This document shows, one piece after another, positions 1 through 9,026 of a stretch of 64,000 bases of DNA (position 1 is its first letter; the number at the start of each line of letters is the position of its first letter). The position numbers and the translations under genes are program-made. Location of the stretch: the NCBI RefSeq assembly GCF_017873625.1, contig NZ_JAGGKL010000011.1, positions 18,122-82,121 on the forward strand, in the 5' to 3' direction. Source of the DNA: Methanobacterium petrolearium. GTDB lineage: Archaea; Methanobacteriota; Methanobacteria; Methanobacteriales; Methanobacteriaceae. Below the pieces are notes generated by a model. It saw only the letters and a program-made list of their open reading frames with translations, searched no databases and was not told the DNA's origin.

Positions 1-568
1 GTGGTAAAAGTCCGGGCATGGTGCTTACTATGAAAGTTTTACCAGTTCCTGGGGGTCCGTAAACAAAAATTCCCTTACCGATTATGCATGATTCAATTAG
101 AGCTTCTTTGGCGTATTCTACACCCACCACATCTTTGAAAGTATCCTCCACTACTTCTGAGGGTATTTCAAGGGGATAGCGGTGATGTATCTGGAGTTTC
201 ATGATCTGAAAGTATTCTTCGTAGGGTACTGGTGCGATACCTATGTAGGGATTTTCTTCGACAATACCCTTTACTTTTTCCCGCCCTTTCTTGGTTATGG
301 TGTATTCAACACTAGAAAATAGAAACCCACCACTCACCGGGGCGCAAAAACCACTTTTTTCCAGTTGACTTAAAGTACTCTCTAAAATATCCCAGTGGAT
401 ACCTGTTAACTCATTGATGGTGCTTGTTTTCACGGTACCGTAGCTGGAGATGATCTTGAGTATTAAACCTTTGACAAAGCTGTCTGAAAGCTGCAGATCC
501 TCCAAATTTTTTGGTTGTTTAAGGGCGTTGAAAATTTTTTCCATCTTTTTATCATGATAATAACTCAT
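1..568 (-). CDS. AAA+ ATPase with N-terminal winged-helix region (C-terminus beyond window)
   Basis: Translated by hand from the minus strand; the reading frame is open to the window edge, so only about 189 N-terminal residues are present. A Walker A motif GPPGTGK lies near residue 172 and shows ATP binding. Before it, roughly residues 15-105 read like a winged-helix segment (a helix pair, then TITKKGREKVKG), suggesting DNA or partner recognition in front of an AAA+ core. The start is the ATG at 568, which follows the SD-like GGTGGT directly upstream. The target of the ATPase is not evident. It could be a MoxR-like or a regulatory AAA protein. Walker B and the sensor motifs are outside the window. 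Confidence 0.75.
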   Translation of the reverse strand, partial: MSYYHDKKMEKIFNALKQPKNLEDLQLSDSFVKGLILKIISSYGTVKTSTINELTGIHWDILESTLSQLEKSGFCAPVSGGFLFSSVEYTITKKGREKVKGIVEENPYIGIAPVPYEEYFQIMKLQIHHRYPLEIPSEVVEDTFKDVVGVEYAKEALIESCIIGKGIFVYGPPGTGKTFIVSTMPGLLP

Positions 569-626
569 AAGACCACCATTATTTGATTTTTTTTAGAATT
601 GTAACCGATAATTTATTAATTTCCCG

Positions 627-1307
627 TTAAAGGAGTTCTTTTACTTGGCCAATGTCAGAAACTACTTGAACATCTAGTTTTTCTTTTTTAATCTGTTCTT
701 TTTCAGCATCAGTTAGTTTGGAGTTAACCAGTATTGCAGACATTCCGGCATTAATAGCACCAAGTATATCTTCACTGAATTTGTTTCCCACCATAACTGA
801 TTTATTGGCCTGACATCCCATTCGATCCAGGGCGAGCTGGAATATTTTGGGGTCTGGTTTCTCGGATTCTGCTTCCTGGGATGTAACAACATCATCAAAA
901 AAATGGTAAAGTCCCAGTCGAATGAGTTTTTCCCACTGTTTTATGGTTAAACCGTTGGAAATAACCCCTAATTGATAATTGTTCTTTTTAAGATAGATTA
1001 GGGTGGACATGGTGTCTGGGAAGAGCCGTAATAAAGCAAATTTAACATTATGGTAAGTGATCATTCCAAGGGCAATAAGGAGTGGGTTTTCTTCCCCAAA
1101 TACTCTTTTGGTTAATATGTTGAAGTGTTTATCGTAGTTGGAGCCCTTTTCTTTGATAATTTCCCTTAAAAGTAAGTAGGCCTCATGAGGGGATAAGGGC
1201 AAACCAGCATCTATCATTGTTCTTAGAGCTGCTTTACGGGCCAACTCAGCAAAACCAGAAGTATCATATAATGTATCATCAATATCGAAAAAAACAGCTT
1301 TGATCAT
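627..1307 (-). CDS. HAD-superfamily hydrolase (subfamily IA phosphatase)
   Basis: 226 residues with the complete haloacid dehalogenase core. Motif I is FFDIDDTLY (Asp8 nucleophile, Asp10 acid/base), motif II is the Ser/Asn of VISNG (about 115-119), motif III is Lys150 in SEKPDP, and motif IV is VGNKFSEDILGA (173-184, Asp180). The helical cap between motifs I and II is typical of subfamily IA, seen widely in archaea as phosphoglycolate-phosphatase-like proteins. It should be a cytoplasmic Mg-dependent phosphatase; the substrate cannot be read from sequence. It follows the AAA+ gene's start by about 60 bp in head-to-tail order on the minus strand. Only a weak SD (GAGCGGAT) precedes the ATG. Confidence 0.88.
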   Translation of the reverse strand: MIKAVFFDIDDTLYDTSGFAELARKAALRTMIDAGLPLSPHEAYLLLREIIKEKGSNYDKHFNILTKRVFGEENPLLIALGMITYHNVKFALLRLFPDTMSTLIYLKKNNYQLGVISNGLTIKQWEKLIRLGLYHFFDDVVTSQEAESEKPDPKIFQLALDRMGCQANKSVMVGNKFSEDILGAINAGMSAILVNSKLTDAEKEQIKKEKLDVQVVSDIGQVKELL

Positions 1308-1662
1308 TTATATCCGCTCTATTATTTATGATATCATCCATTATAGTCTCATTATTGATCAAATTACTTATTAAACCACGCAACCAATTATTTTTAACAT
1401 ATTTGCCGTTTAAATCGGCTTGAATTTTTCCAAACCGATTTTGTAATGTTCATTTAATCTATGATCTTAGGTATACAAATTTTTTATGGAATTATATTAT
1501 TTGTATTTGTTTTCATCATTCAATTTTTGCGATGATAATGATTAATTTATGAAATGTGTAGAGAATGAATGTATTACTGTAATTGTATTTTAACTTTATC
1601 ATATTATTTTATTACAAGTATCTAAAAAATTACAGGTATGTACTAAAAAAGATCACATGCAT
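1308..1662. other. AT-rich gene-free interval
   Basis: 355 bp between the HAD gene and polB2, both on the minus strand. It is strongly AT-rich with no convincing open frame, RNA gene or repeat. It presumably carries the HAD promoter and the polB2 terminator (several T/A runs), but no single element can be called. Confidence 0.5.
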
Positions 1663-2343
1663 TTAACTAAAAAAAGCATCTAAATTGCTCTGTTTCTCTT
1701 TATGAACAATTTCATCATGGGAATAACCAAGAGAGTCAATTATCCTGGAAATTGCCGGTAGAACCTGGTTGTCAATGTAGTAAGAAGGATCATAGTTTGC
1801 CACGTCGGCATCTTCTAAGGGTTCTGCACGCTGGCTTATAGGGCTTTTGCCTTTGACTACAACATATCTGATTATGGAGCCACGACCCACTTTTCTACCT
1901 CTTTTGATGGCTTTTTTAGCAGCGAGTACGTGTGGAGCCATTTGTTGGTATTTATCTGGGTTTTTTGTTAGTTGAGTATGGATTACCAGATCTTCAAGGG
2001 GTATCTCACCATTTTTGATTCGTTCAATGACCTCTTTAATGATCTTAGCGGCTTTTTTAGGCGATCCATCCTTTAAGATTGCCATCATCACCTTTTCCTG
2101 AGTTTTTTTTGCTACAGGAGCCCAATCTCTCCTAACCAGTTCCAAACCTTTAACTACGATCTTATCATCATGTATCAGAGCGTACCTTTTTTTGGTGACA
2201 AAAAAACCTCGTTCATAAAACCCCTCAAACTCCAGTTCCATTCCAGGGGGTAGTTCTTGGTTAACTGAAATGAGAAAATTATCAACCTTTTCCTGAATTT
2301 CTTGACGCAACTGGCACACCCTATTAATATTGAGAATATTCAA
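1663..2343 (-). CDS. polB2: Small subunit (C-terminal fragment) of split family B DNA polymerase, PolB2
   Basis: 226 residues resembling the C-terminal thumb part of archaeal family B DNA polymerase (RRDWAPVAKKTQEK near 72; GRGSIIRYVVVKG near 150; an EPLEDADVANYDPSYYID block near 175-190). Methanobacteriales are known to carry this polymerase as two separate proteins (MTH1208 and MTH208 in Methanothermobacter); this is the small piece, and its partner is not in the window. It ends in QSNLDAFF (residues 218-225), a textbook PCNA-interacting PIP box, so the small piece carries the clamp contact. The start is uncertain: TTG at 2343 has no SD, and GTG at 2319 is an alternative. It lies directly downstream of the S8e gene on the same strand. 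Confidence 0.88.
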   Translation of the reverse strand: MNILNINRVCQLRQEIQEKVDNFLISVNQELPPGMELEFEGFYERGFFVTKKRYALIHDDKIVVKGLELVRRDWAPVAKKTQEKVMMAILKDGSPKKAAKIIKEVIERIKNGEIPLEDLVIHTQLTKNPDKYQQMAPHVLAAKKAIKRGRKVGRGSIIRYVVVKGKSPISQRAEPLEDADVANYDPSYYIDNQVLPAISRIIDSLGYSHDEIVHKEKQSNLDAFFS

Positions 2344-2438
2344 TCGTGAATGTTAATTGATTATTCTCGGTTAAATAGTTGGGATGATGGATATTTACAT
2401 GCAAACCATACGTTACATGTAAATAATCATTTTAATCT

Positions 2439-2822
2439 CTATTCTGCAATAATTACTCCGTTAATAATGCCCTCTTGTCCAGGTCGAGAGGTTACTTTAA
2501 CTTTACCTGCACTGGTTTCCACAACAGCCCCTTTCGTGATGATGTTTCTCCTTACAAAGTGACTGTTTGCACTGTTTTCTACCACACTGATTATCTCGGC
2601 TAACTTGACCTTCTGTGTTTTAGGGTCAACTACGTTGATACTTTGTTCATTGGTAAGGCGGATTTTCTCGTTGCCACCTTTGGTTCTTATGTTTTTAATC
2701 CTGCGGTCTCCGATTTTGGTTTCAGCAGGTTCCCTACCAAATTCCATTTTTCTTTTGTTGCGATTACTTTTAGCCCGTGCACCTGTTGGTTTTCTCACGG
2801 CTGTTCCTTGCCATATTGCCAT
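2439..2822 (-). CDS. rps8e: 30S ribosomal protein S8e
   Basis: 127 residues beginning MAIWQG, matching the archaeal/eukaryotic S8e family from end to end (KRKMEFGREPAETKIG, RTKGGNEKIRL, and a C-terminal RPGQEGIINGVI). It is a small-subunit ribosomal protein. The frame extends three codons further to a GTG at 2831, but that GTG is part of the SD (GAGGTGA), so the ATG at 2822 is the real start. Usual family length. The polymerase fragment polB2 lies downstream on the same strand. Confidence 0.97.
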   Translation of the reverse strand: MAIWQGTAVRKPTGARAKSNRNKRKMEFGREPAETKIGDRRIKNIRTKGGNEKIRLTNEQSINVVDPKTQKVKLAEIISVVENSANSHFVRRNIITKGAVVETSAGKVKVTSRPGQEGIINGVIIAE

Positions 2823-3254
2823 TAAATTCACCTCTATTAACTTAAAATATTTTTTACATCTATTTTAACAAAAAATTACGGAAATTCATCCTATGAATAA
2901 TCCTTTCGGAGCGTAAAAAAGTCTTTTTATAAGTCTTCATCTCCAGATATAATGATTTATTTATGTATGCTATATTAACCTTTCCCCTCTCTTTAGGGTT
3001 ATCTTGTAAAATTGACAATAACATAACATGGGATCACATCCCTTAATAATTATCTCAGCATTGTTTTGAAATAATAATTGAATTATTTACTGTGTTATTC
3101 AGTTTACAAGATAGTCATTTTTACGGTTTTTGGATTACTAGATGATTTCTGTTCAAAAAAAAATAATAGGTAGATTAAATGTATATAATAGTATTTATCT
3201 CTCAAATTCAAAAATTTCATGGCTTCATGATACTTGTTTCCTGGAGAAAATACT
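2823..3254. promoter_or_regulatory. Divergent promoter region of rps8e and the alcohol dehydrogenase
   Basis: 432 bp without a gene. On the minus strand a TATA-like ACTTATAAAAAGA sits at about 2923-2935, roughly 100 bp ahead of the S8e start, implying a leader of some 70-80 nt. No equally clear box is visible for the plus-strand dehydrogenase, although the 3120-3220 stretch is very AT-rich. Confidence 0.45.
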
Positions 3255-4415
3255 GTGAATAATGTACTGGAATTAAGAAAATTTGTTGCTCCAGAGTTTA
3301 TCTTTGGGTCAAATGCAAGTTTATTGGTAGGGCGTTATGCTAAAAACTTGGGGGCTCGTAAAGTCTTAATTGTTACTGATCTTAATGTTCTTGATTTAGG
3401 ATTGGTTAATCCTGTTTTTGATGCTTTTAGAAGTGAAGGGATTGATTATAAAATATATTCTAATACCAATCCAAACCCCACGGTTAAACAGGTTATGGAA
3501 GGATCTGAAGTTTATCTTAATGAAGATTGCAATTTTATTGTAGCAGTGGGAGGAGGCAGCCCTATGGATTGTGCTAAAGCCATAGGAATTGCCAGTTCCA
3601 ACAATAAAGACGTGCATGAATTTGAAGGTGTGGATAAAGTTGCTGTTCCTTCACCACCCCTGATCTGCATACCCACGACCGCAGGAAGTGCGGCGGATGT
3701 TTCACAATTTGCCATAATAACAGATGACCGGCGGAAATTGAAGATGGCCATAGTCAGCAAAACTGTGGTGCCTGATGTGGCATTGATTGATCCAAAGATG
3801 ACCCTTACCATGGACCGGTTAATAACGATATACACTGGCTTTGATGTTTTAAGCCATGCTATTGAGGCATATGTCTCCAATGCCAGTTCTCCCCTCACAG
3901 ATTTATATGCACTGGAATCCATTCGCCTGGTAGCATCAAATCTTGTTCCCACCACCAATGATCTCACTAACATTGATTTAAGGGGGCAGATGATGTTAAG
4001 CTGTTTATATGCTGGTTTGGCGTTTTCCAATGCGAGTCTTGGATTGGTACATGCCATGGCCCATAGTTTAGGCGGGTTTTTGGATTTACCTCATGGAGAA
4101 TGCAATGCTCTACTACTGGATCATGTGATGGAATTCAACTTTGAAGCAGAAGTAGAAAAATACAGACAAATTGGCAACGCACTGGGATTAGAACTTATGG
4201 GGCTGGATGATGACGAGGCCAAAAAAATTCTTATTAACAGAATAAGGGATCTGAAGGCTCAAACTCATGTGAATTATTCCCTTAAAGATGTGGGAGTTAG
4301 CCCGGATGATATTGGTGAACTTTCAAGTAAATCCATGAATGATGCCTGTATTGTTACCAATCCCAGAAGACCAACACAGAGTGATGTAGAGGAGATATTT
4401 AAAAATGCGCTGTGA
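3255..4415 (+). CDS. Iron-containing alcohol dehydrogenase (group III)
   Basis: 386 residues from a GTG at 3255 that has an SD (TGGAG) 8 nt upstream; a TTG seven codons earlier lacks one. The family shows in the NAD-binding GGGSPMD near residue 100 and in the metal ligands Asp197 and His201 (GFDVLSHAIEAY), His266 (LVHAMAHSLGG) and His280 (PHGECNAL), numbered from GTG. Known members are cytoplasmic and oxidise or reduce short-chain alcohols/aldehydes with NAD(P); the substrate is not predictable. The 3' end overlaps the start of a sensor kinase by 11 nt, so the two are probably cotranscribed and translationally coupled, an unusual pairing for a CO2-reducing methanogen. Confidence 0.93.
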   Translation: MNNVLELRKFVAPEFIFGSNASLLVGRYAKNLGARKVLIVTDLNVLDLGLVNPVFDAFRSEGIDYKIYSNTNPNPTVKQVMEGSEVYLNEDCNFIVAVGGGSPMDCAKAIGIASSNNKDVHEFEGVDKVAVPSPPLICIPTTAGSAADVSQFAIITDDRRKLKMAIVSKTVVPDVALIDPKMTLTMDRLITIYTGFDVLSHAIEAYVSNASSPLTDLYALESIRLVASNLVPTTNDLTNIDLRGQMMLSCLYAGLAFSNASLGLVHAMAHSLGGFLDLPHGECNALLLDHVMEFNFEAEVEKYRQIGNALGLELMGLDDDEAKKILINRIRDLKAQTHVNYSLKDVGVSPDDIGELSSKSMNDACIVTNPRRPTQSDVEEIFKNAL

Positions 4416-5529
4416 TCCTGATGATAACTGGGATTCTATTCGTGAGAAAATAATTGGGTTAGGAGAACAATCCAGTAGAAAAAGCTATTACCCACAATTA
4501 CAGCAACGTCTTTCAGAATTAGAGCGGTTTCGAGCATTATTGGATGAAACCAATGATGCTATATTTCTTTCAGACGTTCCTTCACATAGATTTGCTGATT
4601 TTAACAATTCTGCCTGTGAACAACTGGGATATTCCCCCCAGGAAATGATGAAAATGTCTGTGGAGAATATCATTGCTCCTGACGAAATCCAGAAAATGAA
4701 GGATCTTATCAGTAATTTGATTGAGGGAAAACATCTAAAAAATCGTAAAACCATTGAAACAGTACTGCTTAGACAGGATAACTCCCTGATCACTGTGGAA
4801 ATAAATATTAGTTTGGTGCGGTTTAGTGATGATTTTTATATGGTAATGGTGGCTCGTGATATTAGCGAGCGCAAAGAGTTTGAAAATGCACTCAAATCTT
4901 CCCTTGAAGAAAAGGAAGTTTTAATTCGTGAAATTCATCACAGGGTTAAAAATAACATGCAGATTATCTCCAGTTTATTGAACCTGCAAAAACATCATGT
5001 AAAAGATAAAGAAGCCGCAGATGTCCTTTTAGAAAGCCAGAATAGGGTTCGATCTATGGCTATGATCCATGAAAAACTCTACAAAACCCAGAACTTCTCA
5101 CAGATAAATTTCACAGACTACATCAAAAACCTGATAGATGATATCTTCCATTCTTATAATGTAAATCCTGCCCAGATTCAAAGGGAAATTATTTTAGATG
5201 AAGTGATGATGGGTTTGGAAACAGCCATTCCATGCGGCCTTATAATAAGTGAACTGGTAACTAACACCATCAAATATGCCTTCCCTAACCATATGACGGG
5301 GAAGTTTAGAATAAAACTTTATTCAGTTGATGATTTATATCATCTCATTGTTGCTGATGATGGTGTAGGCATACCCCCTCACATTAACTTTGATGAAACA
5401 GAAACCCTAGGGTTACTGCTGGTTAACACTTTGGTGAGGCAGTTAGACGGCACAGTTGAGTTAACTTGCAACAATGGAACTGAATTTAAAATTCTTTTCC
5501 GAGAGTTAGAGTACCCAGAGAGAATTTAA
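4405..5529 (+). CDS. PAS-domain histidine kinase (HisKA_2 type)
   Basis: 374 residues and soluble (no membrane segment). A short N-terminal helix is followed by a PAS domain (about 40-155: LLDETNDAIFL, NNSACEQLGYSPQEM, VARDISERK). A HisKA_2 dimerisation/phosphoacceptor region starts at REIHHRVKNN (His178/179), then an HATPase domain with N-box ELVTNTIKYAF (about 280) and G-box DDGVGIP (about 320). This layout is common in methanogen one-off sensors without a linked response regulator. The ATG lies inside the last codons of the alcohol dehydrogenase with an SD (GAGGAGAT) in that gene, so translation is coupled. The C-terminal half closely resembles the kinase at 60891-63719, suggesting a paralogous core. 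Confidence 0.93.
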   Translation: MRCDPDDNWDSIREKIIGLGEQSSRKSYYPQLQQRLSELERFRALLDETNDAIFLSDVPSHRFADFNNSACEQLGYSPQEMMKMSVENIIAPDEIQKMKDLISNLIEGKHLKNRKTIETVLLRQDNSLITVEINISLVRFSDDFYMVMVARDISERKEFENALKSSLEEKEVLIREIHHRVKNNMQIISSLLNLQKHHVKDKEAADVLLESQNRVRSMAMIHEKLYKTQNFSQINFTDYIKNLIDDIFHSYNVNPAQIQREIILDEVMMGLETAIPCGLIISELVTNTIKYAFPNHMTGKFRIKLYSVDDLYHLIVADDGVGIPPHINFDETETLGLLLVNTLVRQLDGTVELTCNNGTEFKILFRELEYPERI

Positions 5530-5801
5530 CTCCATTTAATAATTCAATTGAATCTCATTCCCTACACATTTTTTTAAAACTTAATAAATATTTTTTACCA
5601 CCCATAATCAACAATTTTCATTTTTTTTAGAAAAAAAGTGAGTTGTGCTTGTTATTTTATACTATGGGTAGATTTAAATATCGTAACATCCCAACTCACT
5701 ACCAGAAGAATAATTATTATATTCCCCACAAAACACTTTAAAGGTGTTGAAAAAGATTGATAACACATTCAATCTTTTAATAGGAATATTAAACTTAATA
5801 A

Positions 5802-6825
<1,024 letters not shown>

Positions 6826-6926
6826 ATTAATAAAAATTTGCGTGAATACTTCCACTAATTAAGTGAATATTTAAAATTAGGTTAAACCTTGATATAAAAA
6901 AATATTAAGTAAAAAGGTGATTAAAA

Positions 6927-7373
6927 ATGCAGGAATTTTGGGGTAGGAGACTGGTGGCTTTAATAGTTGATGCAATTTTCATCACTCTTTTTTTATGGGT
7001 TTTAACAGCAATAATTTACCCAGTAGTTGCATTGCTTGCCATTTACCCAATTTTTAATTTCTGGCTTATCATGCTGGGAGTAATTATCCTGATATACTTC
7101 ACCCTAATGGAAGGAAAATGGTCCACAACTCTGGGTAAGGGTTTGGTGAACTTGAAGGTACGATCCATTGAGGGGACTATGACCTATAAACAGGCATTCC
7201 TCCGTAATATCTCCAAGTTCCTCTGGATTCCCCTGGTAGTGGATGTAATAATAGGATTTGCCACGGCTGCTGATGGGGAAAAAGGCCGATATCTGGACAA
7301 AGTTGCCAAAACTAGAGTGGTACTTAAGGAAGTAAAAACAGAGCAACTAAAAGAGCAGATTAATCCAAATTAA
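6927..7373 (+). CDS. RDD family membrane protein
   Basis: 148 residues. The RDD signature appears as GRRLVALIVDAIFI (residues 5-18, Arg-Arg then Asp). Two hydrophobic segments follow at about 13-35 and 42-62, then a more polar region (GKGLVNLKVRSIEG) and a third weaker segment at about 105-118. Function in archaea is unknown; some bacterial RDD proteins are linked to Na+(K+)/H+ exchange. The SD AAGGTGAT precedes the ATG. It faces the DUF5654 gene across a strong hairpin, so it is probably monocistronic. Confidence 0.85.
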   Translation: MQEFWGRRLVALIVDAIFITLFLWVLTAIIYPVVALLAIYPIFNFWLIMLGVIILIYFTLMEGKWSTTLGKGLVNLKVRSIEGTMTYKQAFLRNISKFLWIPLVVDVIIGFATAADGEKGRYLDKVAKTRVVLKEVKTEQLKEQINPN

Positions 7374-7432
7374 CTGGATTTTTTTTAAAAAATCTAGAAA
7401 GAGTATTCCTTTAATAACTCTCTAAAAAAAAT

Positions 7433-7471
7433 ATTAAGTTGATACCACACGAGAAGGTGGTATCCCTTAAT
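7433..7471. terminator. Two-step hairpin between convergent genes
   Basis: GATACCAC (7441-7448) pairs perfectly with GTGGTATC (7457-7464) around an 8-nt loop. A second outer helix ATTAAG/CTTAAT (7433-7438 with 7466-7471) continues it past a small internal bulge. It lies between the stop of the RDD gene and the stop of the convergent DUF5654 gene, with a T8 run at about 7379-7386, fitting a bidirectional termination region. Confidence 0.55.
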
Positions 7472-7493
7472 TATGTATTTTTACTTTCAAGAT

Positions 7494-7757
7494 CTATTCA
7501 ACTATTCTAACTTCCTGAACAGCGGGTTTGGCTATGGCTCGGCCGATTAAGATGGTTGCAACCACGGCAATTACGGTAATGATAATTGCATATATGAATA
7601 AACCGGTTGTGCCATCTTGTTGTGGAACTAACTCCAGAATAAGTGCTTTTATAGCATCATTCCATGCTAATGCTGCAATTAATCCAAACGCGGTGGTTAA
7701 TAGAGTTGCAATGGTCTGAAGTACCTGTCCTTTAACCTCTTCTGCCTGTTTTTTCAC
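7494..7757 (-). CDS. DUF5654 family small membrane protein
   Basis: 87 residues: a basic N-terminus, an amphipathic stretch TIATLLTTAFGLIAALAWNDAIKAL (about 16-40), then one clear transmembrane helix (about 51-73). This matches the small archaeal DUF5654 family, whose function is unknown. The GTG start at 7757 is fixed by the SD GGAGGGGAT and because the neighbouring ATG runs into a stop. The upstream region carries a TATA-like box and an 18-bp palindrome, so this small gene looks individually regulated. Confidence 0.85.
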   Translation of the reverse strand: MKKQAEEVKGQVLQTIATLLTTAFGLIAALAWNDAIKALILELVPQQDGTTGLFIYAIIITVIAVVATILIGRAIAKPAVQEVRIVE

Positions 7758-7808
7758 ATCATCCCCTCCATATAAATAAAATCGTTGTAACTATTATGAT
7801 GATAGTGA

Positions 7809-7853
7809 TTTATATAAATTAAGCCTTGAACAGACAGTTTGGATGTCCAAACT
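7809..7853 (-). promoter_or_regulatory. TATA-like box with upstream 18-bp palindrome (promoter of the DUF5654 gene)
   Basis: Read on the minus strand, ATTTATATAAATC (about 7808-7820) is a good archaeal TATA box 50-60 nt before the GTG start. Just upstream is the perfect palindrome AGTTTGGATGTCCAAACT (7836-7853; 8-bp arms around TG). Its position directly upstream of TATA/BRE would suit an activator, or a repressor that interferes with TFB. Confidence 0.55.
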
Positions 7854-7994
7854 TGGTGTAAGTAAAGAATCTTATCATGGGCCCAGACTTTTCCAATATT
7901 TTGGATAAATGGCAGTTCAAGCACAAAACCAGAAAGTTGTTTTCAAAGTGGTTTCAATCTAGATAAGCGAACCTTGACAATCCTTCATGAACAA

Positions 7995-8894
7995 TTATCC
8001 TGGTTTAGGAACTAAAAATTCTGCCACACCATAACCTTCTTTACCCTCCCAGTTATATCTGGAAAGAGTTTCAATGAGAATCATCCGTTCATCAACAGGA
8101 ATCATCCCCAATCGGATAACTTCACCATTAACTTGGTATATGGATCCTTTTTTGTCAAAGAGGGACATTTTAAAGGTGGAAGGAATTCCATTATCAAGTT
8201 TCACATCTATATCGGATTTTATGAGTGGTTCATTAACTGAACCAGTGTAGAAATATCCTGCATCCACATCCCCCTCATCAATGGAGAGTTTAGTTATGTT
8301 TAAAGCTTCATTATGGGAAAACTCAGAATTAATCCACATCCACATCTTAGGAGATCCCCAATCCCTCACACCACGGCTAAGATCTCTTTCACCCAGTGCT
8401 TCAATTTCAAATATCTCGTCATCTATTTTGACTATTCCTGTAGCCTTTCCAAACTGTTCATAATGTTCTGATGCCACATTTAATGACATTTCAGTCTGTT
8501 TTTCATCAACACAGTCAACATAATCCATGACTGGGTTTAAAGCTTCCCAGAATATATTCATTTTAACCTTAAATTCTTGAGGAACTTCAGATAGAGGGTC
8601 AAAAATTGAACCATCAAATTTAAGTTTCCATTTACCTGATGCCATTTCTTCGTAGTTTAAACCAGCAATATTTAATGGTTTATCATCACAGGGAGTTTCC
8701 AGTTTAATCCCAGCTATCACTTGAGGAGTCATTAAAAAGAAGAACATAGATTTTTCATTTTTGTTTATTTTATTTCCTATGCGCATAAAAGCGGTTAAAT
8801 CATTATTTTTATCATGAAAATTAAAATAGTAACTTTCATTCCATTCTTCATGTTTTTTCAGGGTTTTTAAATCATTATCCATATGATCAACCAT
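7995..8894 (-). CDS. Uncharacterised protein with GERDLSRGVRDW motif, possibly AttH/CrtC-like beta-barrel
   Basis: 299 residues, no signal peptide or membrane segment, mostly predicted beta strands. The most distinctive block is GERDLSRGVRDWGSPKMWMW (about residues 168-187), reminiscent of lipocalin-like AttH/CrtC-type proteins (the G-x-R-D-x-S-x-G-x-R-D-W pattern with following tryptophans). That assignment is tentative. It directly follows the PEP-utilising enzyme gene on the same strand, separated only by a 118-nt tandem-repeat spacer, so the two probably work together. The start ATG at 8894 follows AAAGGTTAGG; a second ATG lies four codons later. No catalytic role can be assigned. Confidence 0.6.
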   Translation of the reverse strand: MVDHMDNDLKTLKKHEEWNESYYFNFHDKNNDLTAFMRIGNKINKNEKSMFFFLMTPQVIAGIKLETPCDDKPLNIAGLNYEEMASGKWKLKFDGSIFDPLSEVPQEFKVKMNIFWEALNPVMDYVDCVDEKQTEMSLNVASEHYEQFGKATGIVKIDDEIFEIEALGERDLSRGVRDWGSPKMWMWINSEFSHNEALNITKLSIDEGDVDAGYFYTGSVNEPLIKSDIDVKLDNGIPSTFKMSLFDKKGSIYQVNGEVIRLGMIPVDERMILIETLSRYNWEGKEGYGVAEFLVPKPG

Positions 8895-8910
8895 CCTAAC
8901 CTTTTTTTAA

Positions 8911-9026
8911 TCCTTTTTAACCCTCATTAATCCTCATTAATCCTCATTAATCCTCATTTAATCCTCATTTAGTCTTCATTTAGTCTTCATTTAGTCTTCA
9001 TTTAACCCTCATTTAATCCTCATTTC
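8911..9026. repeat. Tandem array of 10-11 bp units between two cotranscribed genes
   Basis: About eleven consecutive copies of TCCTCATTAA / TCCTCATTTAA / TCTTCATTTAG fill the interval and run into the last codons and stop of the upstream (minus-strand) gene at 9013. On the transcribed minus strand each unit reads ATGAGGATTA(A), so it contains an ATG, a GAGG SD-like core and TAA or TGA. See the corresponding finding. Confidence 0.85.
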
